From: JADLHS01 sp964594985
Lineage (GTDB): Bacteria; Verrucomicrobiota; Verrucomicrobiia; Limisphaerales; JADLHS01
DNA length: 64,000 nt
NCBI GenBank assembly: GCA_964594985.1
Contig: CAZQNQ010000007.1
Coordinates: forward strand, 135,928 to 199,927
Direction: 5' to 3'
Of this stretch, positions 1 through 7,298 are shown in pieces. The stretch's first letter is position 1; every line of letters starts with the position of its first letter. A program made the position numbers and the translations under genes. The notes beneath the pieces were generated by a model. It searched no databases and was not told the origin of the DNA. It saw only the letters and a program-made list of their open reading frames with translations.

Positions 1-2
1 CG

Positions 3-455
3 GCGGATGATCGGCTGCCACGCTATCTGGACCTCGGTTACTATGCCCATCAGGAAGGCATCCCGTTCACCTTCTCGTCGAATCTGCTGCATGCCTTGCA
101 CGCTGCGGTACGTGGGGTGAAATGGGAAAAACGCTTTGCCGACTTGGTGGAGACTTCCATCTGGTTGCGGACGAAGCTGATCGGGTCCGGCTTTGCGCTG
201 GTCGGCGGAAACGCGAACTTGTCCCCGGCGGTGATCACGATTCAGTTGCCGGAGGCGTTGAACTCCGTCACCGTCGGCAGCTTGATGAAGGAATCCGGCT
301 TCCTGCTCAGTTGCAACAGCGACTATCTCCGCAAGCAGAACTGGATTCAGATCTGCCTGATGGGCGAAATCGCCCATGAGAAGGTCGTGGCATTGACGAA
401 TGCGCTGCAACGGGTGTGCAAGTTGGAGCCCAAGGTGGCGGCGGTTTCAGCTTAA
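3..455 (+). CDS. Class V aminotransferase, C-terminal part (truncated by window edge)
   Basis: The reading frame is open from the first base and ends with TAA at 453-455; the true start and the PLP-lysine region lie outside the window. About 150 residues remain. The stretch around YAHQEG, TFSSNLLHAL and the later LVGGNANLSP and VTIQLP segments resembles the small C-terminal domain of fold-type I, class V aminotransferases (serine-pyruvate or 2-aminoethylphosphonate-type), where TPPxNLIYAL-like sequence follows the active-site lysine. The substrate cannot be decided from this fragment. The stop codon lies 8 bp before a GTTAGGC sequence that could be an integron recombination core, so this gene may mark the edge of a cassette insertion. 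Confidence 0.7.
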   Translation, partial: ADDRLPRYLDLGYYAHQEGIPFTFSSNLLHALHAAVRGVKWEKRFADLVETSIWLRTKLIGSGFALVGGNANLSPAVITIQLPEALNSVTVGSLMKESGFLLSCNSDYLRKQNWIQICLMGEIAHEKVVALTNALQRVCKLEPKVAAVSA

Positions 456-462
456 CTGGACT

Positions 463-469
463 GTTAGGC
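463..469 (+). other. attC-type core site (GTTAGGC), left edge of cassette 1
   Basis: GTTAGGC fits the integron core consensus GTTRRRY. The sequence after it (GTTAGGCCGCTATGCG) closely matches that after the second core at 871 (GTTAGGCGCTATCGC), so two consecutive cassettes would start alike. No matching R'' box is visible upstream inside the aminotransferase gene, which would fit insertion at a secondary GTT site. Confidence 0.5.
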
Positions 470-487
470 CGCTATGCGAATACTGTT

Positions 488-775
488 ATGAAAAAGCTGA
501 TTCTTATTTTTTTGAGTCTGACCTGCATTTGGGGCGTAGCTCATGCCTGCGACTCGTTGGAAGTCCGGCAGGATGGCAAGCAGGTCTTGTGTTATAGAGA
601 CGCGAAGGCGCTGACGCTTGCTGAGGTAAAGCAGCGATACGAGAAGTATAAGCCAGAGATGGTTGTTCTGAATGTTCAAGACAAGGTGTCCGAGAAGAAT
701 GTCCAGAAGGTCGTCAGCGTGATTCAGAAAGCAGGCATCAAGGAAGTTCGGATTGCCAAGCCAGAGAAGAAGTGA
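488..775 (+). CDS. Small exported ExbD/TolR-like periplasmic domain protein
   Basis: A 95-residue protein. ATG 488 is chosen because it begins a clean signal peptide (MKKLILIFLSLTCIWGVAHA, then Cys-Asp); a longer open frame upstream overlaps the aminotransferase. After the signal come CYRDAKALTLAEVKQRYEKY, a segment ending VVLNVQDKV, and QKAGIKEVRIAKPEKK. This order (a strand, a helix, a strand with V.I.aD, then a helix ending aGI..V.L) resembles the periplasmic domain of ExbD/TolR proton-channel subunits, but the N-terminal membrane anchor with its conserved Asp is replaced by a cleavable signal. There is no ExbB partner nearby. The gene sits between attC-like cores at 463 and 871, so it looks like cassette cargo. 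The ExbD resemblance is an inference from pattern only. Confidence 0.6.
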   Translation: MKKLILIFLSLTCIWGVAHACDSLEVRQDGKQVLCYRDAKALTLAEVKQRYEKYKPEMVVLNVQDKVSEKNVQKVVSVIQKAGIKEVRIAKPEKK

Positions 776-782
776 CATGACC

Positions 783-879
783 GCGCCTAACCATGCGCTG
801 CAGCGAACCCGGCCATCGCGTCGCGGTTGCAATCGGACGCCCTCGTGTGCCGGGTCGCTGAGCTTGGGTCGTTAGGCGC
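783..879 (+). other. Integron attC-like recombination site
   Basis: The outer arms GCGCCTAAC (783-791) and GTTAGGCGC (871-879) are perfect reverse complements and contain the consensus RYYYAAC and GTTRRRY boxes. Inside them, CAGCGAACCCGGC (801-813) pairs with GCCGGGTCGCTG (849-860) except for one extra A, which is the expected extrahelical base of a folded attC bottom strand. The spacers between outer and inner arms are 9 and 10 nt, somewhat longer than in textbook attC sites. The middle (814-848) forms the variable terminal structure. The site lies exactly between two short genes of the same orientation. No integrase gene is in the window. Confidence 0.8.
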
Positions 880-887
880 TATCGCAC

Positions 888-1313
888 ATGCACTACCTTC
901 TTCAAGCGCTGGATTGGTTGGAGCCACTGGTATATGTGCTCGGTGCTGGCGTTGGCTTTTGGGCATTTCGCCGCTGCCGAAAGGTTGGTTTTTTGCTTGT
1001 GGCACTCTACTTTTGTCTCGGCGTTTTTTCACTTCTAGCATTACCACGGATTCGTGCGGAGTTGGATGCGCGACGCACACCTTCCGTTTCAGAGGTGACA
1101 CAGCAGAAGATCAATGCTGCGATGACTGAGGCTTACGAGCGCGTGATGCGTGAGGAAGGGATGCAGCCGGTCGCGGCATCACGCAGCATCCGATTCCCGT
1201 TTGGTCCGCTTTTATTGGTGGTCGGTGTGTGGCTGCTGGCCCGCCGGGAAGTGGGTGTCGGCAGGAGTGAGTCGCTTTCAGCCATACTCAGAGATGAACA
1301 GACAACGACCTAA
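888..1313 (+). CDS. Small membrane protein of unknown function (cassette gene)
   Basis: A 141-residue protein starting at ATG 888, nine bases after the attC core. Three hydrophobic segments are visible: around residues 10-28 (LEPLVYVLGAGVGFWAF), 32-52 (VGFLLVALYFCLGVFSLLAL) and near 105-118 (FGPLLLVVGVWLLA), with a charged helical stretch between the second and third. I do not recognise the family. Base composition is lower in GC than the flanking rhodanese and proA genes, as is that of the previous small gene. Its position directly after an attC core, and before a partial RYYYAAC box at 1327, argues that it is carried as an integron-type cassette. Confidence 0.6.
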   Translation: MHYLLQALDWLEPLVYVLGAGVGFWAFRRCRKVGFLLVALYFCLGVFSLLALPRIRAELDARRTPSVSEVTQQKINAAMTEAYERVMREEGMQPVAASRSIRFPFGPLLLVVGVWLLARREVGVGRSESLSAILRDEQTTT

Positions 1314-1326
1314 GCAAGGTGCTGGC

Positions 1327-1375
1327 ATCTAACCGCTGCCCCGCTGGGCCGTCGGACGGTTCGGGTGACTTGTCA
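1327..1375 (+). other. Possible degenerate attC remnant
   Basis: ATCTAAC at 1327-1333 fits the inverse core RYYYAAC and follows the stop of the second cassette gene by 14 bp. It is followed by a short perfect hairpin (CCGTCGGACGG, 1349-1359). No matching GTTAGAT core is visible downstream, so the site would be truncated or decayed. Weak on its own; listed because of the intact site at 783-879. Confidence 0.3.
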
Positions 1376-1432
1376 GCGATTATTGCAGCCGACTGAGCAA
1401 GGGATTCCTTGCGTTGCCTCCAGCCATTAAGA

Positions 1433-1807
1433 TCAAACGCCGGATTTCATCGGCCAGTTGGCGGCGACGAGTCCTTTGTAGCCACCGATAAGCGAGGTTA
1501 CATTCGTGTAACCCAGCTTTTGCGCGGCATCGCAGGTGAGCGCGGAGCGAAACCCGCCGCCGCAATACATGATGATCTCCGCGTTCTTGTCGGGGAAAGT
1601 TTTCTCCAGATCGCGCTCCAGAATGCCTTTGCCGAGATGCACCGCTTCGGCGGCGTGCCCGGCGGTCCATTCGTGGTCCTCGCGCACGTCCATCAAAATG
1701 GCCTTGGGGTTGGCGGTCAGGCGGGCGCGCGCCTCGGCGACACTGACTTCGGTGACGCGTTTCTTGGCGTCGTTGACGAGAGCGAGAAATCCGGGTGAAT
1801 GATCCAT
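1433..1807 (-). CDS. Rhodanese-like domain protein
   Basis: A 124-residue single-domain sulfurtransferase fold. Start ATG 1807 (MDHSPGFLAL) is preferred over an alternative start 21 bp upstream. Hallmarks are the entry motif AILMDVREDHEWTAGHA and the active-site loop YCGGGFRSA with Cys82 as persulfide-forming residue, followed by LIGGYKGLVAANWP, typical of the C-terminal GG...W rhodanese signature. Such stand-alone domains move sulfane sulfur in the cytoplasm; the acceptor cannot be told. It is divergent from proA, whose start lies about 95 bp away, so the shared intergenic region probably carries both promoters. Confidence 0.85.
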   Translation of the reverse strand: MDHSPGFLALVNDAKKRVTEVSVAEARARLTANPKAILMDVREDHEWTAGHAAEAVHLGKGILERDLEKTFPDKNAEIIMYCGGGFRSALTCDAAQKLGYTNVTSLIGGYKGLVAANWPMKSGV

Positions 1808-1901
1808 GCGGGAAAAGTAAACGGGCACAAAAGCGGGTCAAATCTATTTCCGTTCCGATTTCCCACCTTTCCATCGGCGCGATTTATCCTATGCTGGAGC
1901 C

Positions 1902-3176
1902 ATGATTTTGCTGGAACAGATGACGCAACTGGCCAAGCAGGCCAAGGCCGCGTCGCGCGAGCTTGCCCGGCTGACGACGGCGGAGAAGAACGCCATTTTG
2001 CTGGCGATGGCTGACGCGCTCGAAGCCAACGCCGCCGCCATCAAGGAAGCCAACGCGCTCGACATGGATTTTGGCGCGAAGCACGGTCTGTCCGGCGCGA
2101 TGCTGGATCGTCTGAAACTGGATGACAAACGCATCGCTGGAATGGCGAAAGGATTGCGGGAAGTTGCGGCGCTGGCCGATCCGGTTGGTCGCGTCCTGGA
2201 CGAACGCACGCGTCCGAACGGGCTTAAGCTTCAGAAGATTTCCACGCCCATTGGCGTCGTGGTCATCATTTACGAATCGCGCCCCAACGTGACGGCGGAC
2301 GCGGCGAGCCTGTGTTTCAAATCCGGCAACGCCACGATTCTGCGCGGCGGCAAGGAGGCGTTGAACTCAAATCAATTCATCGCCAAGACGATGATTGCCG
2401 CCGGGCGCAAGACGAACCCGGCATTTCCTGAGCACGCGATCCAAGTCGTGCCCACGGCGGAGCGCGAGGCGATTCCAGCCTTGCTCTCGTTGACGCAATA
2501 TGTGGACCTCTGCATGCCTCGTGGCGGCGAAGGCTTGATCCGCGCCGTGGCCGAGTGCAGCAAGGTGCCGGTGATCAAACATTACAAAGGCGTGTGCCAC
2601 GTCTTCGTGGATGCCGATGCCGATTTGAAGATGGCGGAGGAGATCGTGATGAATGCCAAGGTGCAGCGCCCCGGCGTCTGTAACGCGGCGGAGACTTTAT
2701 TGGTGGACAAGGCTGTCGCGAAAACGTTTTTACCGGTGATTGATCGGCGGTTGGCGGAGAAGAAAGTGCAACTGCGCGCTGACGAGGCGACGCGGGCGGT
2801 GCTGCAACCTGCAACCTGCAACCTGCAACTTGCAACTGAGCAAGACTGGTTCACCGAATACAACGACTACATCCTCAACGTCCGCGTGGTGGACGGCGTG
2901 CGCGGCGCAGTTGACCACATCAATCACTACGGCTCGGCGCATTCGGACAGCATCGTCACGAAGAACGCGGCGCGGGCGAAACAATTCCTCGCCGAAGTGG
3001 ACAGCGCGGCGGTGTATTGGAATGCGAGCACGCGGTTCACGGACGGCGGCGAATTCGGCATGGGCGCGGAGATCGGCATCAGCACCGACAAGATCGGCGC
3101 GCGCGGGCCGATGGGCCTGGAGGAATTGACGAGCTACAAGTGGCTCGGGTTCGGCACGGGGCAGGTGCGCGGTTGA
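1902..3176 (+). CDS. proA: Gamma-glutamyl phosphate reductase (proline biosynthesis)
   Basis: A 424-residue NADPH-dependent enzyme that reduces gamma-glutamyl phosphate to glutamate semialdehyde, the second step of proline synthesis, in the cytoplasm. Full-length match to the ProA family: STPIGVVVIIYESRPNVTADA, the LRGGKEA loop, the active-site RPGVCNAAE segment (Cys260), and STRFTDGGEFGMGAEIGIST followed by RGPMGLEELTSYKW near the C terminus. ATG 1902 has GGAG five bases upstream. Unusual: around residues 300-313 the protein contains a short tandem-repeat-encoded stretch (LQPATCNLQLAT) in a normally variable loop. No proB is adjacent. Confidence 0.97.
   Translation: MILLEQMTQLAKQAKAASRELARLTTAEKNAILLAMADALEANAAAIKEANALDMDFGAKHGLSGAMLDRLKLDDKRIAGMAKGLREVAALADPVGRVLDERTRPNGLKLQKISTPIGVVVIIYESRPNVTADAASLCFKSGNATILRGGKEALNSNQFIAKTMIAAGRKTNPAFPEHAIQVVPTAEREAIPALLSLTQYVDLCMPRGGEGLIRAVAECSKVPVIKHYKGVCHVFVDADADLKMAEEIVMNAKVQRPGVCNAAETLLVDKAVAKTFLPVIDRRLAEKKVQLRADEATRAVLQPATCNLQLATEQDWFTEYNDYILNVRVVDGVRGAVDHINHYGSAHSDSIVTKNAARAKQFLAEVDSAAVYWNASTRFTDGGEFGMGAEIGISTDKIGARGPMGLEELTSYKWLGFGTGQVRG
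2801..2839 (+). repeat. Short tandem repeat inside proA (CTGCAACCTGCAA units)
   Basis: About five imperfect copies of a 7-bp unit CTGCAAC/TTGCAAC lie in frame in proA. The array falls between the Cys260 region and the conserved EYNDYILNV segment, where the ProA family varies in length. Confidence 0.85.
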
Positions 3177-3218
3177 TGCGCTCTTGCCAGCGGCGGGGGA
3201 TTCGGAAACATTGAGCAC

Positions 3219-3776
3219 ATGCAAACGGCCCTCAAAAGCGAGTTCGTGAGTGTCGCGGATTACTTGGCGGTGGAAGCAGCCAGTCCCAGCCGTCATGAAT
3301 ATCTCGGGGGATTGGTTTATGCGACGGCGGGAGAAACCGTTGATCACAACCAGATAGTGGGCAATTTGTATCTGGCTTTGAGACGGCATGTAAAAGGAAA
3401 GCCATGCCGGGTTTTCATGAGTGACATCCGGGTCAACTTCCATCTGCGCGCGGACGAGTATTACTATTATCCCGACCTCGTGGTCACTTGCGACAAGCGC
3501 GACACGCATGCACGTTTCGTGCAGTATCCCAAGCTTATCATCGAAGTTTTGTCCGAGAGCACGGAGCGCGTGGACAAACGGGAAAAGTTTTTTGCCTACA
3601 CCAGTATTCCGTCGTTGGAGGAATATGTTTTGGTGGCGCAAACCAGCCAAGAGGTGACGGTTTTTCGCAAGGCGAACGATTGGAAGGCGGAGAAAGTCTC
3701 CGGCGCAAAAGCCCGGGTGGTCTTGAATTCTCTCAAACTGTCCGTTCCGCTGAAGGCGATCTACGAAGGCGTGTAG
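3219..3776 (+). CDS. Uma2 family protein (DUF820, restriction-endonuclease-like fold)
   Basis: A 185-residue protein with the usual Uma2 length and order: an N-terminal SVADYLAVEAASPSRHEYLGG stretch, then NQIVGNLYLALRRH, a D-containing strand in YYPDLVVTCD, and PKLIIEVLSESTERVDKREKF, which holds the E-x-L and downstream lysine of the PD-(D/E)XK core. Uma2 proteins occur in many copies in cyanobacteria and some other bacteria; their substrate is unknown, so no function beyond a nuclease-like fold is claimed. ATG 3219 lies 42 bp after proA. The 3' end overlaps the convergent metalloprotease gene by 16 bp, and the two stop codons lie in the overlap. Confidence 0.85.
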   Translation: MQTALKSEFVSVADYLAVEAASPSRHEYLGGLVYATAGETVDHNQIVGNLYLALRRHVKGKPCRVFMSDIRVNFHLRADEYYYYPDLVVTCDKRDTHARFVQYPKLIIEVLSESTERVDKREKFFAYTSIPSLEEYVLVAQTSQEVTVFRKANDWKAEKVSGAKARVVLNSLKLSVPLKAIYEGV

Positions 3777-4801
3777 TTGCCGCGCCGCCGAAATAGAATC
3801 AAGCCGCCGGCCAAGAGCATTGCGCCACAAGCCGGCTCCGGCACGAGTGTGTAGCCCAGTGCATCAAACGCGCGGAGATCATTTTCGGTCAGCACCATCA
3901 GTTCGCCGTAAGCCAGCGTCGGGTCCATCAGACCGAAACCGAGCGAATCCTTCCAGTGACTCGCCTGGTTGCCATCGCCGTAGATCACCCCGTTGGAAAA
4001 GAGTGCGATCGAGGTCAAGCCGCCATCCACCGAAAAATACTTGGCACGATTGTCCGCCGTGTAATCGGTAATTCCCGTGCCGAATGTCAGGCTTAGGCTG
4101 GAGAAGCGGAACAGATCAATCAGGTTCGAGCTGAAATTACTGTCCTGGTACGCGCCGCCATATTGATCAATGTCATCCACACCACTGACAAAGCCGAGGG
4201 CGTGCCCGAGTTCATGCGTGGCTGCGCCAATGAAATCAAATTGCCCACCAGAAATCCCATCGCCGGGATTGAAGTCGAAACTGAAATCGGAATTGAACCG
4301 GATGAGTGCATCGATCGTACTGGTCGAGCCAAGCAACCCCAGCGCCTTGGCATTGGCGGTCGTCATGCCCACACGGTTCATCGTATCCACGTAGGGCGTG
4401 GCGCTGTTCGCGCCGTTGGGGTTGTTGCTCGTGTGATTGATGATGCGGTTGTAACTCGCGCCCGGTTGCAGCGCGGCATAGGCGGAATGGTCGTCAGCCG
4501 AAGTCCGGTGATTGCCCAAGGCGGCGGTGGTGTCGGTGTAGCTGTACTCGCGGAAATCGCTGCCGGTCTGGCCGATGATGAATTGCCCCAGGGAACTGAA
4601 CCCGATCTGCACATTCACCGTGATGTTGTCGGCCAGCACGGCGGACCAGCGGTTGGCGGCGGCGTTGAATCCATCAATCGCAAACTGCGGCGTGCCGGCT
4701 TCGGGGATCAGATTGAACACGACGTTCGCACGGGTGTTTACCGCGGAAAGAAAGACAACCGACGCGATGGCGCAGCACAGGCGCGACTTGAGTTTCAACA
4801 T
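3761..4801 (-). CDS. PEP-CTERM-anchored metzincin-like metalloprotease (NF038122-type)
   Basis: A 346-residue exported protein. ATG 4801 begins a signal peptide (MLKLKSRLCCAIASVVFLSA...ANA). The catalytic zinc motif HELGHALGF lies at residues 196-204, the HExxHxxGF pattern of metzincin-like proteases. The C terminus has the PEP-CTERM sorting signal: VPEP, a hydrophobic stretch (CGAMLLAGGLILF) and RRR. Such proteins are processed by an exosortase/archaeosortase-type enzyme and delivered to the surface or exopolysaccharide; no exosortase gene is in the window. Substrate unknown. The central part is rich in Asn, Ser and Thr and carries no other recognised domain. Confidence 0.8.
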   Translation of the reverse strand: MLKLKSRLCCAIASVVFLSAVNTRANVVFNLIPEAGTPQFAIDGFNAAANRWSAVLADNITVNVQIGFSSLGQFIIGQTGSDFREYSYTDTTAALGNHRTSADDHSAYAALQPGASYNRIINHTSNNPNGANSATPYVDTMNRVGMTTANAKALGLLGSTSTIDALIRFNSDFSFDFNPGDGISGGQFDFIGAATHELGHALGFVSGVDDIDQYGGAYQDSNFSSNLIDLFRFSSLSLTFGTGITDYTADNRAKYFSVDGGLTSIALFSNGVIYGDGNQASHWKDSLGFGLMDPTLAYGELMVLTENDLRAFDALGYTLVPEPACGAMLLAGGLILFRRRGNYTPS

Positions 4802-4893
4802 GCAATAGTTCCGGGTTTGGGTCGGAACGGGGCAAGCATCTCCCAATGCCCCGGATTGCGCAATCCGTCAATCTGCGGATGCCAACGCTAATC

Positions 4894-5157
4894 TCAGCTT
4901 AATTTCTGCAACGCCTCCGCGCCGGTGATGCCCGGTTCGATGCCGAGGCCGCGCGCCGCATCCGAAGTCGCCACGACCTTGGCATTCAGCATATCCTAAT
5001 GCGTGCTGACGCCCCGGACGATCACCGCAGCCTCGCCGGTGCGGTTGAAGGTTTCGACGTTCAGGTAGCCGCAGCCCATGACACCCTTGGGCGCTTTGAT
5101 CACCAATAGCGGAGATTTTAAGGCGATATGATGCTTTTCGAATGGTTCCAGGTTCAT
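4894..5157 (-). pseudogene. DUF1805 (YunC-like) gene interrupted by an in-frame amber codon
   Basis: Reading from ATG 5157 gives 88 codons ending TGA at 4894-4896, with one internal TAG at codon 54 (4996-4998). The translation on both sides matches the small YunC/DUF1805 family: LLVIKAPKGVMGCGYLNVE, then VIVRGVSTH-stop-DMLNAKV, then AARGLGIEPGITGAEALQKL. The residue at the stop is likely Glu (GAG to TAG). Everything else is intact, so this is a recent point mutation, a sequencing error or, less likely, readthrough. It lies 36 bp downstream of the D-threonine aldolase-like gene on the same strand, and the two were probably one operon. The function of DUF1805 is not established. Confidence 0.75.
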
Positions 5158-5193
5158 GGGATTGTTTTGGTTCACCGCTGATGGTTCTATGGA

Positions 5194-6297
5194 TCAAATC
5201 GTCAGTTTGCGATCGCGCGCGGTAACTTTCCATCGCTCGGTGGCGCCGCCGTTTCGGATGACGACGACCTCGGCATGAAGTGCCACCGTGGGACAAACAT
5301 GCCGGGGAATGCCGTAGAGCACGTCGCCGACCTGAAATTCATCAGCGTGACTGGTCTCAATCACCAGATGTTCCTCGCTATGCGTGACGGCTTGGGCGTC
5401 GGGCAGATTGAGGAACTGCACGCGCGGGTGCGGCTTTTCGGCCGCAATGGCTTTGTGGCCAAGGTCCAGGCAAAGGCGGTTGTTGCCGGGTTTGCTGATG
5501 ACACGGGTCAAGACCAGCGCGGCATTCAGGAAATCCAAGTCGAGGCATTGGTTTCCATAACCCAAGTCCCAAAAGATGCTCGTGCCGGGGCTGCATTCGA
5601 CTCCGGGCCGCCGCGCATGAATCGGAAATGTTGGCGTGCCGCCGGCGATGATTCGTGGCACGGGTAAATCCGAAAGCTCGCGCCGCAAGGTTGTCACGGC
5701 GGCAAACGCCTCGTCACAGTTCTTGGTGCGGAGCGCGACATCCTTGTCGTCAATGTGGCCGTCGTAGGCGTGAAGTCCCTGTGCTTCCAAGCCGGGCAGG
5801 GACGCCATCAAGCGGTAGAGCGCTGCCGCCTTTGGACCGGGCGCGATGCCGCTACGGTGCATCCCGCAATCAAGATCCAGCAGAACCTTGATCTTCACGC
5901 CTGCTTGAATTGCTGCTGTGGCCAGGGCACGAATAGCCGACTCGTCATCGGCGATGGTTGCGAAGCTGGTCTGCGGAAACTTTTTGATGAGTTGGATGAG
6001 CCGCTGCACTTTTGGCCCGACCGGCTGGTGAGCCAGCACCACGTCTGCCGCGCTGCAACTCGCGACCATTTCCGCCTCGGCGATGGTGGCGCACTTGAAC
6101 TTGGTGATGTCGTGCGCCATCTGTATCCGGACGAGTTCCGCGAGCTTGTGCGTCTTCACATGCGGACACAACCGCTCCGGCCCGCCCGCGATGGCGATCA
6201 TGCGGCGGACATTTTCTTCCGCGCGATCTGGGTAAACCAGCAGAGCAGGGGAATCCACTTCCGCGACGTTGGAGAATTCATACCAGGCAGTGCTCAT
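5194..6297 (-). CDS. DSD1-family PLP enzyme (D-threonine aldolase / D-serine dehydratase type)
   Basis: A 367-residue fold-type III PLP enzyme of the alanine-racemase-like superfamily. The PLP lysine is expected to be Lys48 in HVKTHK near the N terminus; LLDLDCGMHRSGI and AYDGHIDD follow, and IIAGGTPTFP gives the glycine-rich phosphate-binding loop. The C-terminal RHVCPTVALH contains the His-x-Cys pair (His333, Cys335) that binds zinc in eukaryotic-type D-serine dehydratase and a metal in D-threonine aldolase. These enzymes cleave D-3-hydroxyamino acids to glycine plus aldehyde or deaminate D-serine; which reaction applies is not decidable here. The start ATG 6297 gives MSTAWYEFSNV. Confidence 0.88.
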   Translation of the reverse strand: MSTAWYEFSNVAEVDSPALLVYPDRAEENVRRMIAIAGGPERLCPHVKTHKLAELVRIQMAHDITKFKCATIAEAEMVASCSAADVVLAHQPVGPKVQRLIQLIKKFPQTSFATIADDESAIRALATAAIQAGVKIKVLLDLDCGMHRSGIAPGPKAAALYRLMASLPGLEAQGLHAYDGHIDDKDVALRTKNCDEAFAAVTTLRRELSDLPVPRIIAGGTPTFPIHARRPGVECSPGTSIFWDLGYGNQCLDLDFLNAALVLTRVISKPGNNRLCLDLGHKAIAAEKPHPRVQFLNLPDAQAVTHSEEHLVIETSHADEFQVGDVLYGIPRHVCPTVALHAEVVVIRNGGATERWKVTARDRKLTI

Positions 6298-6327
6298 AAT
6301 TTGCCAAAAGCGGACTCAATTGATTCT

Positions 6328-6480
6328 GTAGCACCCGCGTCCCGCGGGTAAAATTCGGCGTCCCGCCGAATTTTGGCGAGACGTGTCGCTGCTCGATTTG
6401 CGTGTGCGTAAAGCGAGACTGTACGCCTCACCCGGTTTCCGGCGGGACGCCGGAAACGACGGGCCGGAGGCCCGTGCTAC
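6328..6480. repeat. REP-like palindromic element with GTAGCAC ends
   Basis: The ends GTAGCAC (6328-6334) and GTGCTAC (6474-6480) are reverse complements. Inside are local palindromes: CCCGCGTCCCGCGGG, AATTCGGCGTCCCGCCGAATT-like, TTTCCGGCGGGACGCCGGAAA-like and GGGCCGGAGGCCC. It fills the gap between the D-threonine aldolase-like gene and the lysS 3' fragment and resembles the palindromes at 9.3, 60.2 and 60.7 kb. Confidence 0.75.
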
Positions 6481-6497
6481 ACGATCCGCGATACCAA

Positions 6498-6847
6498 TCA
6501 CTTCGGCTTCAACTGCGGGAACAGGATCACGTCGCGGATGCTTTCCTGGCCGAGGAGCATCATGCACAGGCGGTCAATGCCGATGCCGATGCCGCCTGCC
6601 GGGGGCATGCCGTGTTCGAGGGCGACGAGGAAATCTTCGTCCAGCTTCTGTTGCTCGCCGCCAGCTTGATGTTCCAGCGTGGCGCGTTGCGCGATGGGAT
6701 CGTTCTGCTCGGTGTAGCCGGGCGAAATCTCCTGGCCGTTGATGCAGCACTCGAAGACTTCGACGGTCGTCGGGTCATCAGGCGAAAGCTTGGCGAGGGG
6801 CACGAGTTCCTTCGGCAGATGCGTGACGAATGTCGGGTTGATAAGTG
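6498..6847 (-). pseudogene. Second copy of the lysS 3' end (displaced fragment)
   Basis: These 350 bp encode the last 115 residues of lysyl-tRNA synthetase and its stop, ending in the same sequence as the intact gene 0.8 kb away (7299-7648). Only two residues differ (A/T before TLEH, V/I before ALEH), but the DNA differs at roughly 22 of the first 96 aligned bases, almost all synonymous, and the fragment is clearly more GC-rich. Motif 3 (GGIGIGIDR) is intact, but motifs 1 and 2 are absent, so it cannot be an active synthetase. Strong protein conservation with silent divergence suggests it is the original 3' end, displaced by incoming homologous DNA, rather than a decayed local duplicate. Confidence 0.85.
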
Positions 6848-6883
6848 TAGGGTGGATCAATGGCATGAATTGCAATCGTAGCT

Positions 6884-7240
6884 TCATTTCTTATCTTTCT
6901 TCTCTACTTGCTTCAAAAGGAACCAAAGACCTGCGGCGAGTGCTGCGAATATGAACAGAAACACGAAAGTTCCACGTTCGGAAAATTGTGCCGCTACAGC
7001 TTTGCCAAGGACTAATCCCACTGCGCCTATTATAGCGATCCCCACTCTTGGCTCGATGAAAGGCTCGCGCTTGCGCTTTGGTGGCGATGGCTTGTTTGGG
7101 TCAGGACGGTAGAAAATAATTTCCCGACCTGCACACCCGTAAGGACATGGGAATCCGCGTACTTCTCCGAGTTTGAGCTGGTCAGTGTCGAATTCCATCT
7201 CCCCTCTACAACGCTTGCATTTTGCTTTTTCAAGTGACAT
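6884..7240 (-). CDS. Zinc-ribbon membrane protein inserted at the lysS 3' end
   Basis: A 118-residue protein from ATG 7240 (MSLEKAKCKRC); a TTG at 7291, just after the lysS stop, would add 17 hydrophobic residues. The N-terminal part has a CxxC...CPYGC zinc-ribbon-like arrangement (CKRCRGEMEF, FPCPYGCAGREI). Two hydrophobic segments follow (VGIAIIGAVGLVLGKAV and FVFLFIFAALAAGLWFLL), then a Lys-rich tail. Family and function are unknown. It is AT-richer than its surroundings and is flanked on both sides by lysS 3' sequence, so it is best read as cargo of an insertion. Confidence 0.6.
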   Translation of the reverse strand: MSLEKAKCKRCRGEMEFDTDQLKLGEVRGFPCPYGCAGREIIFYRPDPNKPSPPKRKREPFIEPRVGIAIIGAVGLVLGKAVAAQFSERGTFVFLFIFAALAAGLWFLLKQVEKKDKK

Positions 7241-7298
7241 AGCGAATTTGCATAGAAGCGTGATGAAAAAGAGCGGGAAGAACCACCGCAAACATTCA

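Noticed and set aside
6498..6887. Treating the 129-codon frame at the lysS fragment as a functional gene
   Set aside because: It lacks motifs 1 and 2 and the anticodon domain; the first residues come from unrelated DNA.
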